From an uncultured Burkholderiales bacterium (GTDB lineage Bacteria > Pseudomonadota > Gammaproteobacteria > Burkholderiales > Burkholderiaceae_D): DNA of 16,156 nt. The notes below the pieces were generated by a model, which saw only the letters and a list, made by a program, of their open reading frames with translations, made no database searches and was not told where the DNA came from. The translations under genes were made by a program, and so were the position numbers. Positions within the stretch are counted from its first letter, which is position 1, and every line of letters starts with the position of its first letter. This document shows, in pieces, positions 1 to 6,910 of this stretch. The stretch lies in NCBI GenBank assembly GCA_937872165.1, contig CALMOR010000157.1:1895-18050 (forward strand). The letters are read 5' to 3'.

Positions 1-2
1 CG

Positions 3-236
3 CTCGGACTGATGGTCGTCGCGCTGACGGTCGTCGCGGTGCTCGCGTCGGTCGCCGTCGTCGTGCCGATCCTGCTCTGCCTGGTCGCGTTCGGCATCCT
101 TCTCGCCCTCGTGGTGGGACTGTCCCCGCTCGTCATCCCCGTGTTGCTGCTGGTCGGGGCGTATGTTCTACTTTCGCGCCGGTCGAGGCGCCGTGCCGCA
201 TCCACCGGCGACTCGCTGCCTTCGACGACCTCCTGA
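3..236 (+). CDS. C-terminal part of a hydrophobic membrane protein (5' partial or 74-aa protein)
   Basis: I do not recognise this gene. The frame is open to the left edge of the window (codons CTC GGA CTG precede an ATG at 12), so it may be the end of a longer protein. No ribosome binding site precedes the ATG. The visible part is almost entirely Val/Leu/Ala/Ile-rich, enough for two or three membrane segments. It ends in a short basic tail (SRRSRRR) followed by a polar Ser/Thr-rich stretch, which suggests a cytoplasmic C-terminus. It ends 12 bp before the response regulator gene and could be co-transcribed with it. No kinase motif is visible, so I cannot call it the partner sensor. Confidence 0.5.
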   Translation, partial: LGLMVVALTVVAVLASVAVVVPILLCLVAFGILLALVVGLSPLVIPVLLLVGAYVLLSRRSRRRAASTGDSLPSTTS

Positions 237-248
237 ACCCTGCGACGC

Positions 249-1109
249 ATGACGGAACCGGCACCCCGCGACGAGGACACGAACGAATCCGCGATCACGG
301 CGATCCTCGCCGACGACGAGCGGCTGATGCGCGAGCAGCTCCGCGCGCGGCTGACCGAGGCCTGGCCCGAACTCGTGTTCGTCGGTGAAGCGAAGAACGG
401 CGCCGAGGCGGTCGAGCTCGTCGAGCGACACCAACCCGACTTCGCGTTCCTCGACATCCGCATGCCCGGCATGACCGGCATCGAGGCGGCACGGACCATC
501 CTCGACCGTGACGACAACACCTGCCAGATCGTCTTCATCACCGCCTACGACCAGTACGCGGTCGAAGCCTTCGAGCAGGGCGCGATCGACTACGTGCTGA
601 AGCCGGCCGATCGCGAGCGCATCGCGAAGACGGTCGAACGCCTGAAGAGCCGCGTCGAACGGTCCGATGCCTCCGGGACGCGACCGCCGTCGCAGTCGCT
701 CGATCGGCCCGACGTGGCCGAGCTGCTGACCCGCCTCGCGTCGCGTCTCGACGCGGGGGGCAAGAGCGGCGGCGAGCCGGCCACGCGCCTGCAATGGATC
801 CAGGCCTCGGTGGGCCAGAGCCTGCGCCTGATCCCGGTCGACGACGTGTTGTTCTTCCAGTCGGACGAGAAGTACACGCGCGTGCAGACCGCGCAGTTCG
901 AGGCGCTCATCAAGAAGCCGATCAAGGAACTGATCGACGAGCTCGACCCCGAGCGCTTCTGGCAGATCCATCGCGCGACGCTCGTCAACGCGCAGGCCAT
1001 CGCGTCGGTGACCCGCGACTTCCGCGGCCGGCAGATCGTGACCGTCAACGGACATCCGCAGAAGCTCGAGGTCAGCCGGACCTATACGCACCTCTTCAAG
1101 CAGATGTGA
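249..1109 (+). CDS. LytTR-family response regulator (AlgR/LytR type)
   Basis: A 286-residue two-component response regulator that would bind DNA after phosphorylation. Residues about 17-132 form the receiver domain: acidic pair D22/D23, phospho-acceptor D69 in FLDIRMPGMTG, switch T98 in FITAYD, and conserved K118 in YVLKPAD. A linker rich in Ser/Pro/Arg follows (about 135-178). Residues about 180-286 form a LytTR DNA-binding domain, with the typical VDDVLFFQSDEKYTRV and FWQIHRATLVNAQAI segments. The length is normal for the family. The cognate histidine kinase is not in the window and may lie to the left. The ATG at 249 has no strong ribosome binding site, but the receiver domain needs a start close to here. 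Targets cannot be inferred from the sequence. Confidence 0.93.
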   Translation: MTEPAPRDEDTNESAITAILADDERLMREQLRARLTEAWPELVFVGEAKNGAEAVELVERHQPDFAFLDIRMPGMTGIEAARTILDRDDNTCQIVFITAYDQYAVEAFEQGAIDYVLKPADRERIAKTVERLKSRVERSDASGTRPPSQSLDRPDVAELLTRLASRLDAGGKSGGEPATRLQWIQASVGQSLRLIPVDDVLFFQSDEKYTRVQTAQFEALIKKPIKELIDELDPERFWQIHRATLVNAQAIASVTRDFRGRQIVTVNGHPQKLEVSRTYTHLFKQM

Positions 1110-1292
1110 GTCGCTCGGAGAATCGCCGGGTGCGGTCTTCGCGAAGCCCGCGCTCGGACTGCATCGCAATCTTCCCGGACTCCATCGGCAAGTCGGTCGA
1201 AGAGCCCGAACATTCGTCCCACGCCGCGCTCCCCTCGTTCGATGCCGTTCGAGCGACGGAGGATGCGGAACTCAACCACGTGGAGCCCGCGA

Positions 1293-1451
1293 ATGTCCCT
1301 CAGCCTGATCCTTCTGATAATCCTGATCCTGATCCTCGTCGGCGCGCTGCCGAGCTGGGGCTACAGCCGCAACTGGGGCTACGGGCCGAGCGGTGGCCTC
1401 GGCATCATCGTGCTGATCGTCGTGATCCTCGTCGTGATGGGTCGCATCTGA
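1293..1451 (+). CDS. DUF3309 small membrane protein
   Basis: A 52-residue peptide of the DUF3309 family: an N-terminal Leu/Ile membrane helix (residues about 2-18), a central LPSWGYSRNWGYGPSGG segment that is the hallmark of the family, and a second Ile/Val helix ending in GRI. Function is unknown; related peptides are widespread in Proteobacteria. I chose the ATG at 1293 over an upstream in-frame ATG at 1242 because a GGAG ribosome binding site (1282-1285) lies 7 nt before it and family members start with MSL. The 183 bp between the response regulator and this start hold no other gene that I can see. Confidence 0.85.
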   Translation: MSLSLILLIILILILVGALPSWGYSRNWGYGPSGGLGIIVLIVVILVVMGRI

Positions 1452-1453
1452 AC

Positions 1454-1509
1454 GCTGCGAAGACGCCGCCGGCTCACAGCAGATCGATGCCGTCGAGCGT
1501 CTTCGCGGC
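1454..1509. repeat. 13-bp inverted repeat at the convergent gene junction
   Basis: The arms GCTGCGAAGACGC (1454-1466) and GCGTCTTCGCGGC (1497-1509) pair over 13 positions with one T-G wobble, around a 30-nt loop. The left arm lies in the 22-bp gap after the DUF3309 stop. The right arm lies inside the last codons of the photolyase gene on the other strand. It could fold at the 3' end of the DUF3309 transcript, but no T-tract follows, so a terminator role is only a possibility. Confidence 0.5.
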
Positions 1510-3042
1510 CTGCGACGAGATCGCCTCGCGCTCCGTCGCATCGAAGCGGTCGAGGTTCCTGACCATCATCGAAGTCCGCGGGTTGACGGCCAGCGCGTCG
1601 CGGTTGCGGGCCACGAAGTTCCAGAAGAGCGTCGTGACGGGGCAGGCAGGTCGCGGCGTACCGTCCGCGTCGACGCCGTCGACACGACGCGTGTTGTCGT
1701 AGCGGCACCCGCGGCAGTAGTTGCTCATGCGGCCGATGTAGGCGCCGCTCGCGATATACGGCTTCGACGTGAAGCGATCGCCCCGTGCGTGCAAGGCCAT
1801 CCCGACGACGTTGGGCAGCTCGGCCCACTCGACCGCATCGACATAGACCGCGAGATACCAGTCGGCCACTTCGATCGGACGGACCTCGGCGAGGAGCGCG
1901 AACTGTCCGGTCACCATCAGCCGCTGGATGTGGTGGGCGTAGCCGTGCTCCAGCGTCTGCCCGACGCAGCTGCGCATGCAGTTCATGCGGGTGTCGGCGG
2001 TCCAGTACCAGCGCGGCAGCGGCCTCCGGTGCGCGTGGTGATTGGCCTCGCGCAGTCCGGGCATCTCGAGCCAGTAGACGCCGCGGATGAATTCGCGCCA
2101 GCCGATGACCTGGCGGAGGAAGCCCTCGAGCGAGGCCAGCGGGACCGGCCTGCGGGCATGACGCGCGAGAGCGGCGTCGACCACCTCGCGCGGTGCGATC
2201 AGCTTGAGATTGAGCGACGACGACAGGAGCGCGTGCCAGCCGAACGGCATGGTGTCCCACATCGCGTCCTGATGGACGCCGAAGTCGTCGAGCCGTTCGT
2301 CGACGAAGCGGGCCAGCGCGATCAGCGCATCGGCCCTGACGACCGGCCAGCGGAAATGCTCGAGCGAGCCGGGATGGTCCGTGAACTCGTGCCCGATCAG
2401 TGCGAAGACCTCGCGCGTCGTCGCGTCGGGCTCGAAGCCGGCCGCGTCGGGCACGAGGCCCGGCCCGCTCCGGCCGAAGCCCTTCCGGTTCTCGGTGTCG
2501 AAGTTCCATCGGCCGCCGACCGGCTCGTCGTTCGCATCGACGAGTACCCGATGGCGGATCCGCATCCAGCGATAGAACGGTTCCATGCGCAGGCTCTTGC
2601 GATCGCCGGCCCATGCGGCGAAGGCATCGCGCGTGCACAGGAAGTGGGTGTCGAGCTTGACGTCGAGTGGGCACCGCGCGGTTCGTGCGGCCTCCTGGAC
2701 GATCTCCAGCATCCGCCACTCGCCGGGCTCCGTGACGACGAAGGTCTCGGGGCGATGGGCTTCGAGGACCGCGGCGAGTCGCTCCGCGAAGCCGCCGGGC
2801 AGGTCGTCGTCGAGCCGCACGTAGACCAGTGGCCAGCCGCGGCTCGCGACCTCGAGCGCGAAGTGCCGCATCGCCGACAGGAAGATCGCGATGCGGGGCT
2901 TGGTGGACCAGACCACCGTGCTTTCGCTCGCCGACTCGATCATCAGCACGACGTCGGTCGAAGCATCGAACGCACGCAGCGCCTCGTTCGCGAAGCTCAG
3001 CTGATCGCCGAGGACGAGGCACATCTTCTGCAGACGAGGCAT
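1474..3042 (-). CDS. phrB: Iron-sulfur bacterial cryptochrome/(6-4)-type photolyase (FeS-BCP)
   Basis: A 522-residue flavoprotein of the photolyase-related (DPRP, PF04244) family, which uses blue light to repair UV photoproducts; PhrB of Agrobacterium repairs (6-4) lesions. The N-terminal Rossmann domain starts with LVLGDQLS (residues 9-16). WNFDTENR lies at 179-186, and the C-terminal FAD domain contains YAHHIQRLMVTGQFALL (368-384). The four expected 4Fe-4S cysteines are C355, C443, C446 and C467. C355 to C443 is 88 residues, as I recall for PhrB, but the C446-C467 gap of 21 is longer. The start is uncertain by a few residues: ATG at 3042 or a second ATG six codons later, neither with a good ribosome binding site. 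It diverges from the FAD/DUF1365/methyltransferase operon, a common pairing in light-response loci. Confidence 0.93.
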   Translation of the reverse strand: MPRLQKMCLVLGDQLSFANEALRAFDASTDVVLMIESASESTVVWSTKPRIAIFLSAMRHFALEVASRGWPLVYVRLDDDLPGGFAERLAAVLEAHRPETFVVTEPGEWRMLEIVQEAARTARCPLDVKLDTHFLCTRDAFAAWAGDRKSLRMEPFYRWMRIRHRVLVDANDEPVGGRWNFDTENRKGFGRSGPGLVPDAAGFEPDATTREVFALIGHEFTDHPGSLEHFRWPVVRADALIALARFVDERLDDFGVHQDAMWDTMPFGWHALLSSSLNLKLIAPREVVDAALARHARRPVPLASLEGFLRQVIGWREFIRGVYWLEMPGLREANHHAHRRPLPRWYWTADTRMNCMRSCVGQTLEHGYAHHIQRLMVTGQFALLAEVRPIEVADWYLAVYVDAVEWAELPNVVGMALHARGDRFTSKPYIASGAYIGRMSNYCRGCRYDNTRRVDGVDADGTPRPACPVTTLFWNFVARNRDALAVNPRTSMMVRNLDRFDATEREAISSQAAKTLDGIDLL

Positions 3043-3241
3043 GCGTGTCGATACGTTGCTGCGGTTGAGCTCGATCGGTCCCTCGGAGCGTGTGGGTCCG
3101 AGTCCCGCGGGAGCTTACGGTTCCTCGTGCTTTTCCAGAAGGTCTGTCGTCCGCCGCGTCGTCGTCCTTCCCGGCGACGCCGCGCAGGACGTCATGGAGC
3201 ATCGGGACGACTCGTGGCCGGCGATCCGCGGTCGGGGGCAA

Positions 3242-3270
3242 GAATCCAATTGTCGCAACCGTGCGTATAG
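3242..3270 (+). promoter_or_regulatory. Candidate promoter of the FAD/DUF1365/methyltransferase operon
   Basis: GAATCC (3242-3247) and GTATAG (3265-3270) are separated by 17 bp and lie about 60 bp before the operon start. The -35 half is a poor match to the housekeeping TTGACA but resembles the TGATCC element reported for RpoE/ChrR-type ECF promoters at singlet-oxygen genes. The -10 half (TATAG) would also fit a housekeeping promoter. The rest of the 289-bp gap between the divergent genes holds a 10-bp palindrome TCCCGCGGGA (3103-3112) and no gene. Confidence 0.3.
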
Positions 3271-3331
3271 CTGTGTGACTCGCCGGGATGCGCTTCCTCG
3301 ATACGGGCGAAGTCGAATCGTCGGGTGAACC

Positions 3332-4681
3332 TTGGACATTGCCGTCATCGGTGCTGGAATCGCTGGTCTGTCCTGCGCATGGAAGTTGCGAAGGGACGGA
3401 CACGCGGGCGTGTTCCGGGACGGGGCGGTGCCGCGCATCACACTCTACGAAGCGGCCGACTATGCCGGTGGCCACACCCGTACGGTCGACGCGGAAGTCG
3501 ACGGCGTCTCCCATCCGGTCGATACCGGTTTCCTGGTCTTCAACGAGCAGACCTATCCGCGGCTCGTCGAACTGTTCGCGACGCTCGGCGTCGAGACTGT
3601 CCCGTCCGAGATGAGCTTCTCGGTGCGCCTGACGGGGCGAGGCACCCGTGCCCTCGAATGGGCGGGCAACGACCTCGATTCGGTGTTCGTGCAACGGCGC
3701 AACCTGTTCGACGCCAGGTTCCTGCGCATGCTCGCGGACCTGCTGCGCTTCAATCGAAGCGCGTCTGCCCTCGCGAACGAGGATCGCTCGGCGCTCGACA
3801 GCTGGACGCTCGGTGAATACCTCGATGCCCACCGCTACTCGCGCGCCTTCCGCGACTGGTATCTGCTGCCGATGGCCGCCGCGATCTGGTCGTGTTCGAC
3901 CGCCCGGATGCGCGAGTTTCCGCTGGCGACCTTCGTCCGCTTCTGCGCCAACCACGGGTTGCTGCAGGTCACCGACCGGCCGCAGTGGTTCACCGTGAAG
4001 GGCGGCGCCCGGAACTACGTGAGACGCATGCTCGCGTCGCTCGACGACGTACGCCTCGAGTCGCGTGCGCTCGGCGTCGGCCGCATCCGCGGCGGTGGGG
4101 CCGACAAGGTCGCGGTGCGCACCGCGACGGGTTCCGTGTCGTACGACCGGGTCGTGATGGCCTGCCACAGCGATCAGGCGCTCGCGCTGCTGGAAGGAGC
4201 CGACCGCGACGAGCGCGAACTGCTGGGTGCCGTCGGCTATCAGCCGAACCACGCGATCCTCCATACGGATGTCAGCCAGCTGCCCGCGCGCCGCGGCGCG
4301 TGGGCGGCGTGGAACTACCAGTGCGACGTCGCCTCGTCCGCGCCCGACGATCGCGCGGTATGCGTGCACTACCTCATCAACAAGCTGCAGCCGGTTCCGT
4401 TCACGCGGCCGGTGATGGTCTCGCTCAACGCGACCCGGCGTCCGGTCGAGTCGACCATCCTCGGCGAGTTCGACTATGCGCACCCGGTGTTCGACGGCCG
4501 TGCGGTCGACGCGCAACGTCGGTTGCCGTCGATCCAGGGTCGCGGCAACGTTTGGTACTGCGGCGCGTGGACCGGCTACGGCTTCCACGAGGACGGCCTG
4601 AAGTCGGGACTCGCGGTGGCCGACGCCATCGCGACCGCGGCGTCGACGCGGCCCGCATCGGAGGCTCGTCTTGCTGCATGA
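3332..4681 (+). CDS. FAD/NAD(P)-binding amine-oxidase-like oxidoreductase (COG2907 type)
   Basis: A 449-residue flavoprotein. The N-terminal dinucleotide-binding fold is IAVIGAGIAGLSC (residues 3-15) with the acidic end of the second strand at E40. GGHTRT (46-51) and VDTGFLVFNEQTYPRL (63-78) are typical of this family. The C-terminal FAD motif is WYCGAWTGYGFHEDGL, ending near residue 424. The start must be the TTG at 3332, because the first beta strand begins at residue 2 and an in-frame TGA lies at 3326-3328. It is the first gene of an overlapping operon with the DUF1365 and CFA-like genes. In alphaproteobacterial furan-fatty-acid synthesis a desaturase (UfaD) acts on methylated acyl chains; I suspect a comparable lipid role here, but the substrate is unproven. 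Confidence 0.85.
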   Translation: MDIAVIGAGIAGLSCAWKLRRDGHAGVFRDGAVPRITLYEAADYAGGHTRTVDAEVDGVSHPVDTGFLVFNEQTYPRLVELFATLGVETVPSEMSFSVRLTGRGTRALEWAGNDLDSVFVQRRNLFDARFLRMLADLLRFNRSASALANEDRSALDSWTLGEYLDAHRYSRAFRDWYLLPMAAAIWSCSTARMREFPLATFVRFCANHGLLQVTDRPQWFTVKGGARNYVRRMLASLDDVRLESRALGVGRIRGGGADKVAVRTATGSVSYDRVVMACHSDQALALLEGADRDERELLGAVGYQPNHAILHTDVSQLPARRGAWAAWNYQCDVASSAPDDRAVCVHYLINKLQPVPFTRPVMVSLNATRRPVESTILGEFDYAHPVFDGRAVDAQRRLPSIQGRGNVWYCGAWTGYGFHEDGLKSGLAVADAIATAASTRPASEARLAA

Positions 4682-5492
4682 AGGCTCGGGTCGATCGGCC
4701 GATGCGCCCGCACAGATCGCGATCGGCGAAGTGCGTCATGCCCGACATCGGCCGAAGAGCCATGCCTTCCGCTATCCCGCCTACTTCCTGAGGCTGCCGA
4801 TGCGGCGGCTCGATGTCTCGCTGGCTGGACAGCGCCTGTTGTCACGCAATCGTTTCAGCCTGCTGTCGTTCCACGACGCCGACCACGGCGACAAGCGCCG
4901 GCCCGGCCCGCTCGTCGACTGGATCACGGCGATGCTGACGAGCGAGGGTGTCCACGATGCGGACGGCGAGCTGTGGCTCCATACCTTTCCGCGCGTGCTG
5001 GGCTACGCGTTCAAGCCGGTCAGCTTCTGGTTCTGCCACCGCTCGGACGGCCCCCTGCGTGCGATCGTCTGCGAGATCAACAACACGTTCGGCGAACGCC
5101 ATTGCTATCTGCTCGCACATCGCGACGGCCGTGCGATCGCGCCGGGCGAGTCGCTCGCCGCGTCGAAGATCTTCCACGTCTCCCCGTTCTGCGCGGTGTC
5201 GGGTGCCTATCGCTTCCGCTTCCTCAACGTTCGTGATCGAGCGGTCGCCAGGATCGAACTCGACGAATCGGCCGCCGACGCGGACGGCGCCGCGGGACCG
5301 TTGATCTCCACCAGCCTCTCCGGCGTACTGCGACCGATCTCGAATCGTTCGCTCGCGTCTGCGTTCTTCCGCTTCCCCCTGTTCTCCTTCGGCGTGATCG
5401 CCCGCATCCACTGGCAGGCGCTCTGCCTGTGGACCAAGCGTGCTCCGTTCTTCTCCAAGCCCGCTCCACCCGGCGCCGAGGTTTCCCGATGA
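4671..5492 (+). CDS. DUF1365 (COG3496) family protein
   Basis: A 273-residue protein of the DUF1365 family, whose biochemical function is not established. Family blocks are clear: RHARHRPKSHAFRYPAYFL (residues 22-40), FSLLSFHDADHGDKRR (62-77), TFPRVLGYAFKPVSFWFCHR (105-124) and CEINNTFGERHCYLL (134-148). The TTG start at 4671 is supported by a strong GGAGG at 4660-4664, 6 nt upstream. It overlaps the preceding FAD gene by 11 bp, so translation is probably coupled. The family is almost always found beside a FAD oxidoreductase and a CFA-synthase-like methyltransferase, as here, so it probably takes part in the same lipid modification; that role is inference. Confidence 0.9.
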   Translation: MLHEGSGRSADAPAQIAIGEVRHARHRPKSHAFRYPAYFLRLPMRRLDVSLAGQRLLSRNRFSLLSFHDADHGDKRRPGPLVDWITAMLTSEGVHDADGELWLHTFPRVLGYAFKPVSFWFCHRSDGPLRAIVCEINNTFGERHCYLLAHRDGRAIAPGESLAASKIFHVSPFCAVSGAYRFRFLNVRDRAVARIELDESAADADGAAGPLISTSLSGVLRPISNRSLASAFFRFPLFSFGVIARIHWQALCLWTKRAPFFSKPAPPGAEVSR

Positions 5493-6793
5493 CCCGCACG
5501 TCCTCTTCGATCGAATCGCGCGCGAGCGGCAACCCTTTCGATCGGGGCGCGCCTCGGCCGGGCTTCGCCGGATCACCGCCTGCGACGGCGATGCCGGGCT
5601 CTGCACGGCCGATCGTCAAGATGCTTCAGAAGCTTTCGATCGGATCGTTGACCGTGCGCTTCCCGGACGGGCACTCGCAGCGCTTCGGGCAGGGCGCCCC
5701 GCATGCGGAGATCGCACTGGCGAACTGGAAGGTCTGCGACGCGGCGTTGAAGAGCGGCGACATCGGCTTCGGCGAGACCTACATCGCCGGCGACTGGACC
5801 ACGCCCGACCTGCTCGCGTTGATGAACGTGATGGTGGCCAATCGCAATGCGATCGAAGCGGTCATCTACGGAACCTGGTGGGGCCGCATCCTCTATCGGG
5901 TGCGTCACCTGATGCGCCGGAACACGCGGACCGGCAGCAGGAAGAACATCCACGCGCATTACGACATCGGCAACGCGTTCTACGAACTCTGGCTCGACGG
6001 CTCGATGACGTACTCGAGCGCGTTGTTCCGCGACGGGCGCGACGCGGCGTCGGCGTCGCCGCGAGAAGATTTCGCAGCGTTGCCCATCGCTCAGCGTGCG
6101 AAGTACGAACGCGTGCTCGATCAACTCCGGCTGCCTGCGGGCGCGCGCGTGCTGGAGATCGGATGCGGCTGGGGCGGCTTCGCGGAAGCCGCGGCCCTGC
6201 GGGGTCTCGAGGTCACGGGCGTGACCCTGTCGAAGGAGCAGCACGAACTCGCGCAGCGGCGCATCCGCGACAAGGCGCTCGACGACCGGGTGCGGCTCGA
6301 GATCCGCGACTATCGCGACGTGGGAGGCCAGTTCGACGGCATCGCGTCGATCGAGATGTTCGAAGCGGTGGGGGAGCCCTACTGGCCGGGCTACTTCGAG
6401 TGCCTGAAGAAGCGGCTCAACGCCGGCGGGCGCGCGACCATCCAGACCATCACGATCGCGGAGCATCTCTTCGCCGACTATCGCAAGAGCAGCGACTTCA
6501 TCCAGCAATACGTGTTTCCGGGCGGGATGCTGCCGTCGATCGCGGCGTTCACCGATGCGGCCCGGGTCGCCGGTCTGCGGGTCGTCGACCGGTTCGCGTT
6601 CGGACAGGACTATGCGAGGACGCTGGCCGCATGGCTCGGGAAGTTCGTCGGCCATGAGCGCGACGTGCGCGAGCATGGCTTCGACACGGCGTTCATTCGC
6701 ACCTGGAGTTTCTATCTCGCCTATTGTTCGGCTGCGTTCCGCTTCGAGAACACCGATGTCGTGCAGTTCACCCTCGAGCACGACGGCGACTGA
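5489..6793 (+). CDS. Cyclopropane-fatty-acid-synthase-like SAM methyltransferase
   Basis: A 434-residue protein of the CFA/mycolic-acid methyltransferase family, which transfers a one-carbon unit from SAM to double bonds of phospholipid acyl chains. The SAM motif LEIGCGWGG is at 222-230, the acyl-site segment HYDIGNAFYELWLDGSMTYS at 157-176, and IEMFEAVGEPYW at 288-299. An N-terminal domain (about 40-140) carries the GDWTTPDLLALMN segment usual for CFA enzymes. Compared with E. coli Cfa as I recall it, E239, Y317 and C354 are kept (E292, Y375, C413), but C139 and H266 are replaced by S177 and Q319. The product may therefore be a methyl or methylene branch rather than a cyclopropane. I chose the ATG at 5489 because GAGG (5478-5481) lies 7 nt upstream and the start overlaps the DUF1365 stop in an ATGA; an in-frame start at 5429 lacks this support. 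Confidence 0.9.
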   Translation: MTRTSSSIESRASGNPFDRGAPRPGFAGSPPATAMPGSARPIVKMLQKLSIGSLTVRFPDGHSQRFGQGAPHAEIALANWKVCDAALKSGDIGFGETYIAGDWTTPDLLALMNVMVANRNAIEAVIYGTWWGRILYRVRHLMRRNTRTGSRKNIHAHYDIGNAFYELWLDGSMTYSSALFRDGRDAASASPREDFAALPIAQRAKYERVLDQLRLPAGARVLEIGCGWGGFAEAAALRGLEVTGVTLSKEQHELAQRRIRDKALDDRVRLEIRDYRDVGGQFDGIASIEMFEAVGEPYWPGYFECLKKRLNAGGRATIQTITIAEHLFADYRKSSDFIQQYVFPGGMLPSIAAFTDAARVAGLRVVDRFAFGQDYARTLAAWLGKFVGHERDVREHGFDTAFIRTWSFYLAYCSAAFRFENTDVVQFTLEHDGD

Positions 6794-6857
6794 TCGCCTC
6801 GATGTCGGGCCTCGCATCGGCCGATCTGCTGAGAAAGCACGATTGAAAAAGAGGCTT

Positions 6858-6866
6858 TGCTAGAAT
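6858..6866 (+). promoter_or_regulatory. Extended -10 promoter of the di-iron protein gene
   Basis: TGCTAGAAT is an extended -10 element (TGn plus TAGAAT, 6861-6866). TTGAAA at 6843-6848 is too close (12 bp) to be its -35. The expected transcription start is near 6873, which gives a leader of about 38 nt to the ATG at 6911. This excludes the upstream in-frame TTG at 6857 as a translation start from this promoter. Confidence 0.55.
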
Positions 6867-6873
6867 CCGACGA

Positions 6874-6889
6874 ATCGGGAATTCCCGAT
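6874..6889. promoter_or_regulatory. Perfect 16-bp palindrome at the expected transcription start; operator candidate
   Basis: ATCGGGAATTCCCGAT reads the same on both strands. With one mismatched pair just outside it, the symmetry extends to 22 bp (6871-6892). It begins 8 bp after the -10 hexamer, so a bound dimeric repressor would cover the start site. It could also act as a hairpin in the mRNA leader. The regulator is unknown. Confidence 0.5.
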
Positions 6890-6910
6890 CCGCGTTTCCG
6901 ACTGCACACG

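Noticed and set aside
1..1161. The 11-mer CGCTCGGACTG at 1-11 and again at 1151-1161, considered as a repeat or attachment site
   Set aside because: It is short, GC-rich, has no flanking mobile-element gene and is probably coincidental.
1303..1340. Repeated CTGATC units resembling a tandem repeat
   Set aside because: They encode the Leu/Ile-rich membrane helix of the DUF3309 peptide and reflect codon choice.
1379..4588. A 1069-codon open frame on the minus strand
   Set aside because: It runs antisense to the FAD gene and in a different frame from the photolyase, is Arg-rich and low in recognisable motifs; long spurious frames are expected at this GC content.
5489..6793. Straight annotation as cyclopropane-fatty-acid synthase
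   Set aside because: Two bicarbonate-site residues are replaced and the neighbours are those of branched or furan fatty-acid loci, so I kept the call at CFA-like methyltransferase.
6857..6910. An earlier TTG start for the di-iron protein
   Set aside because: It lies upstream of the expected transcription start of the extended -10 promoter, and the added residues are encoded by the palindrome region rather than by a plausible protein segment.
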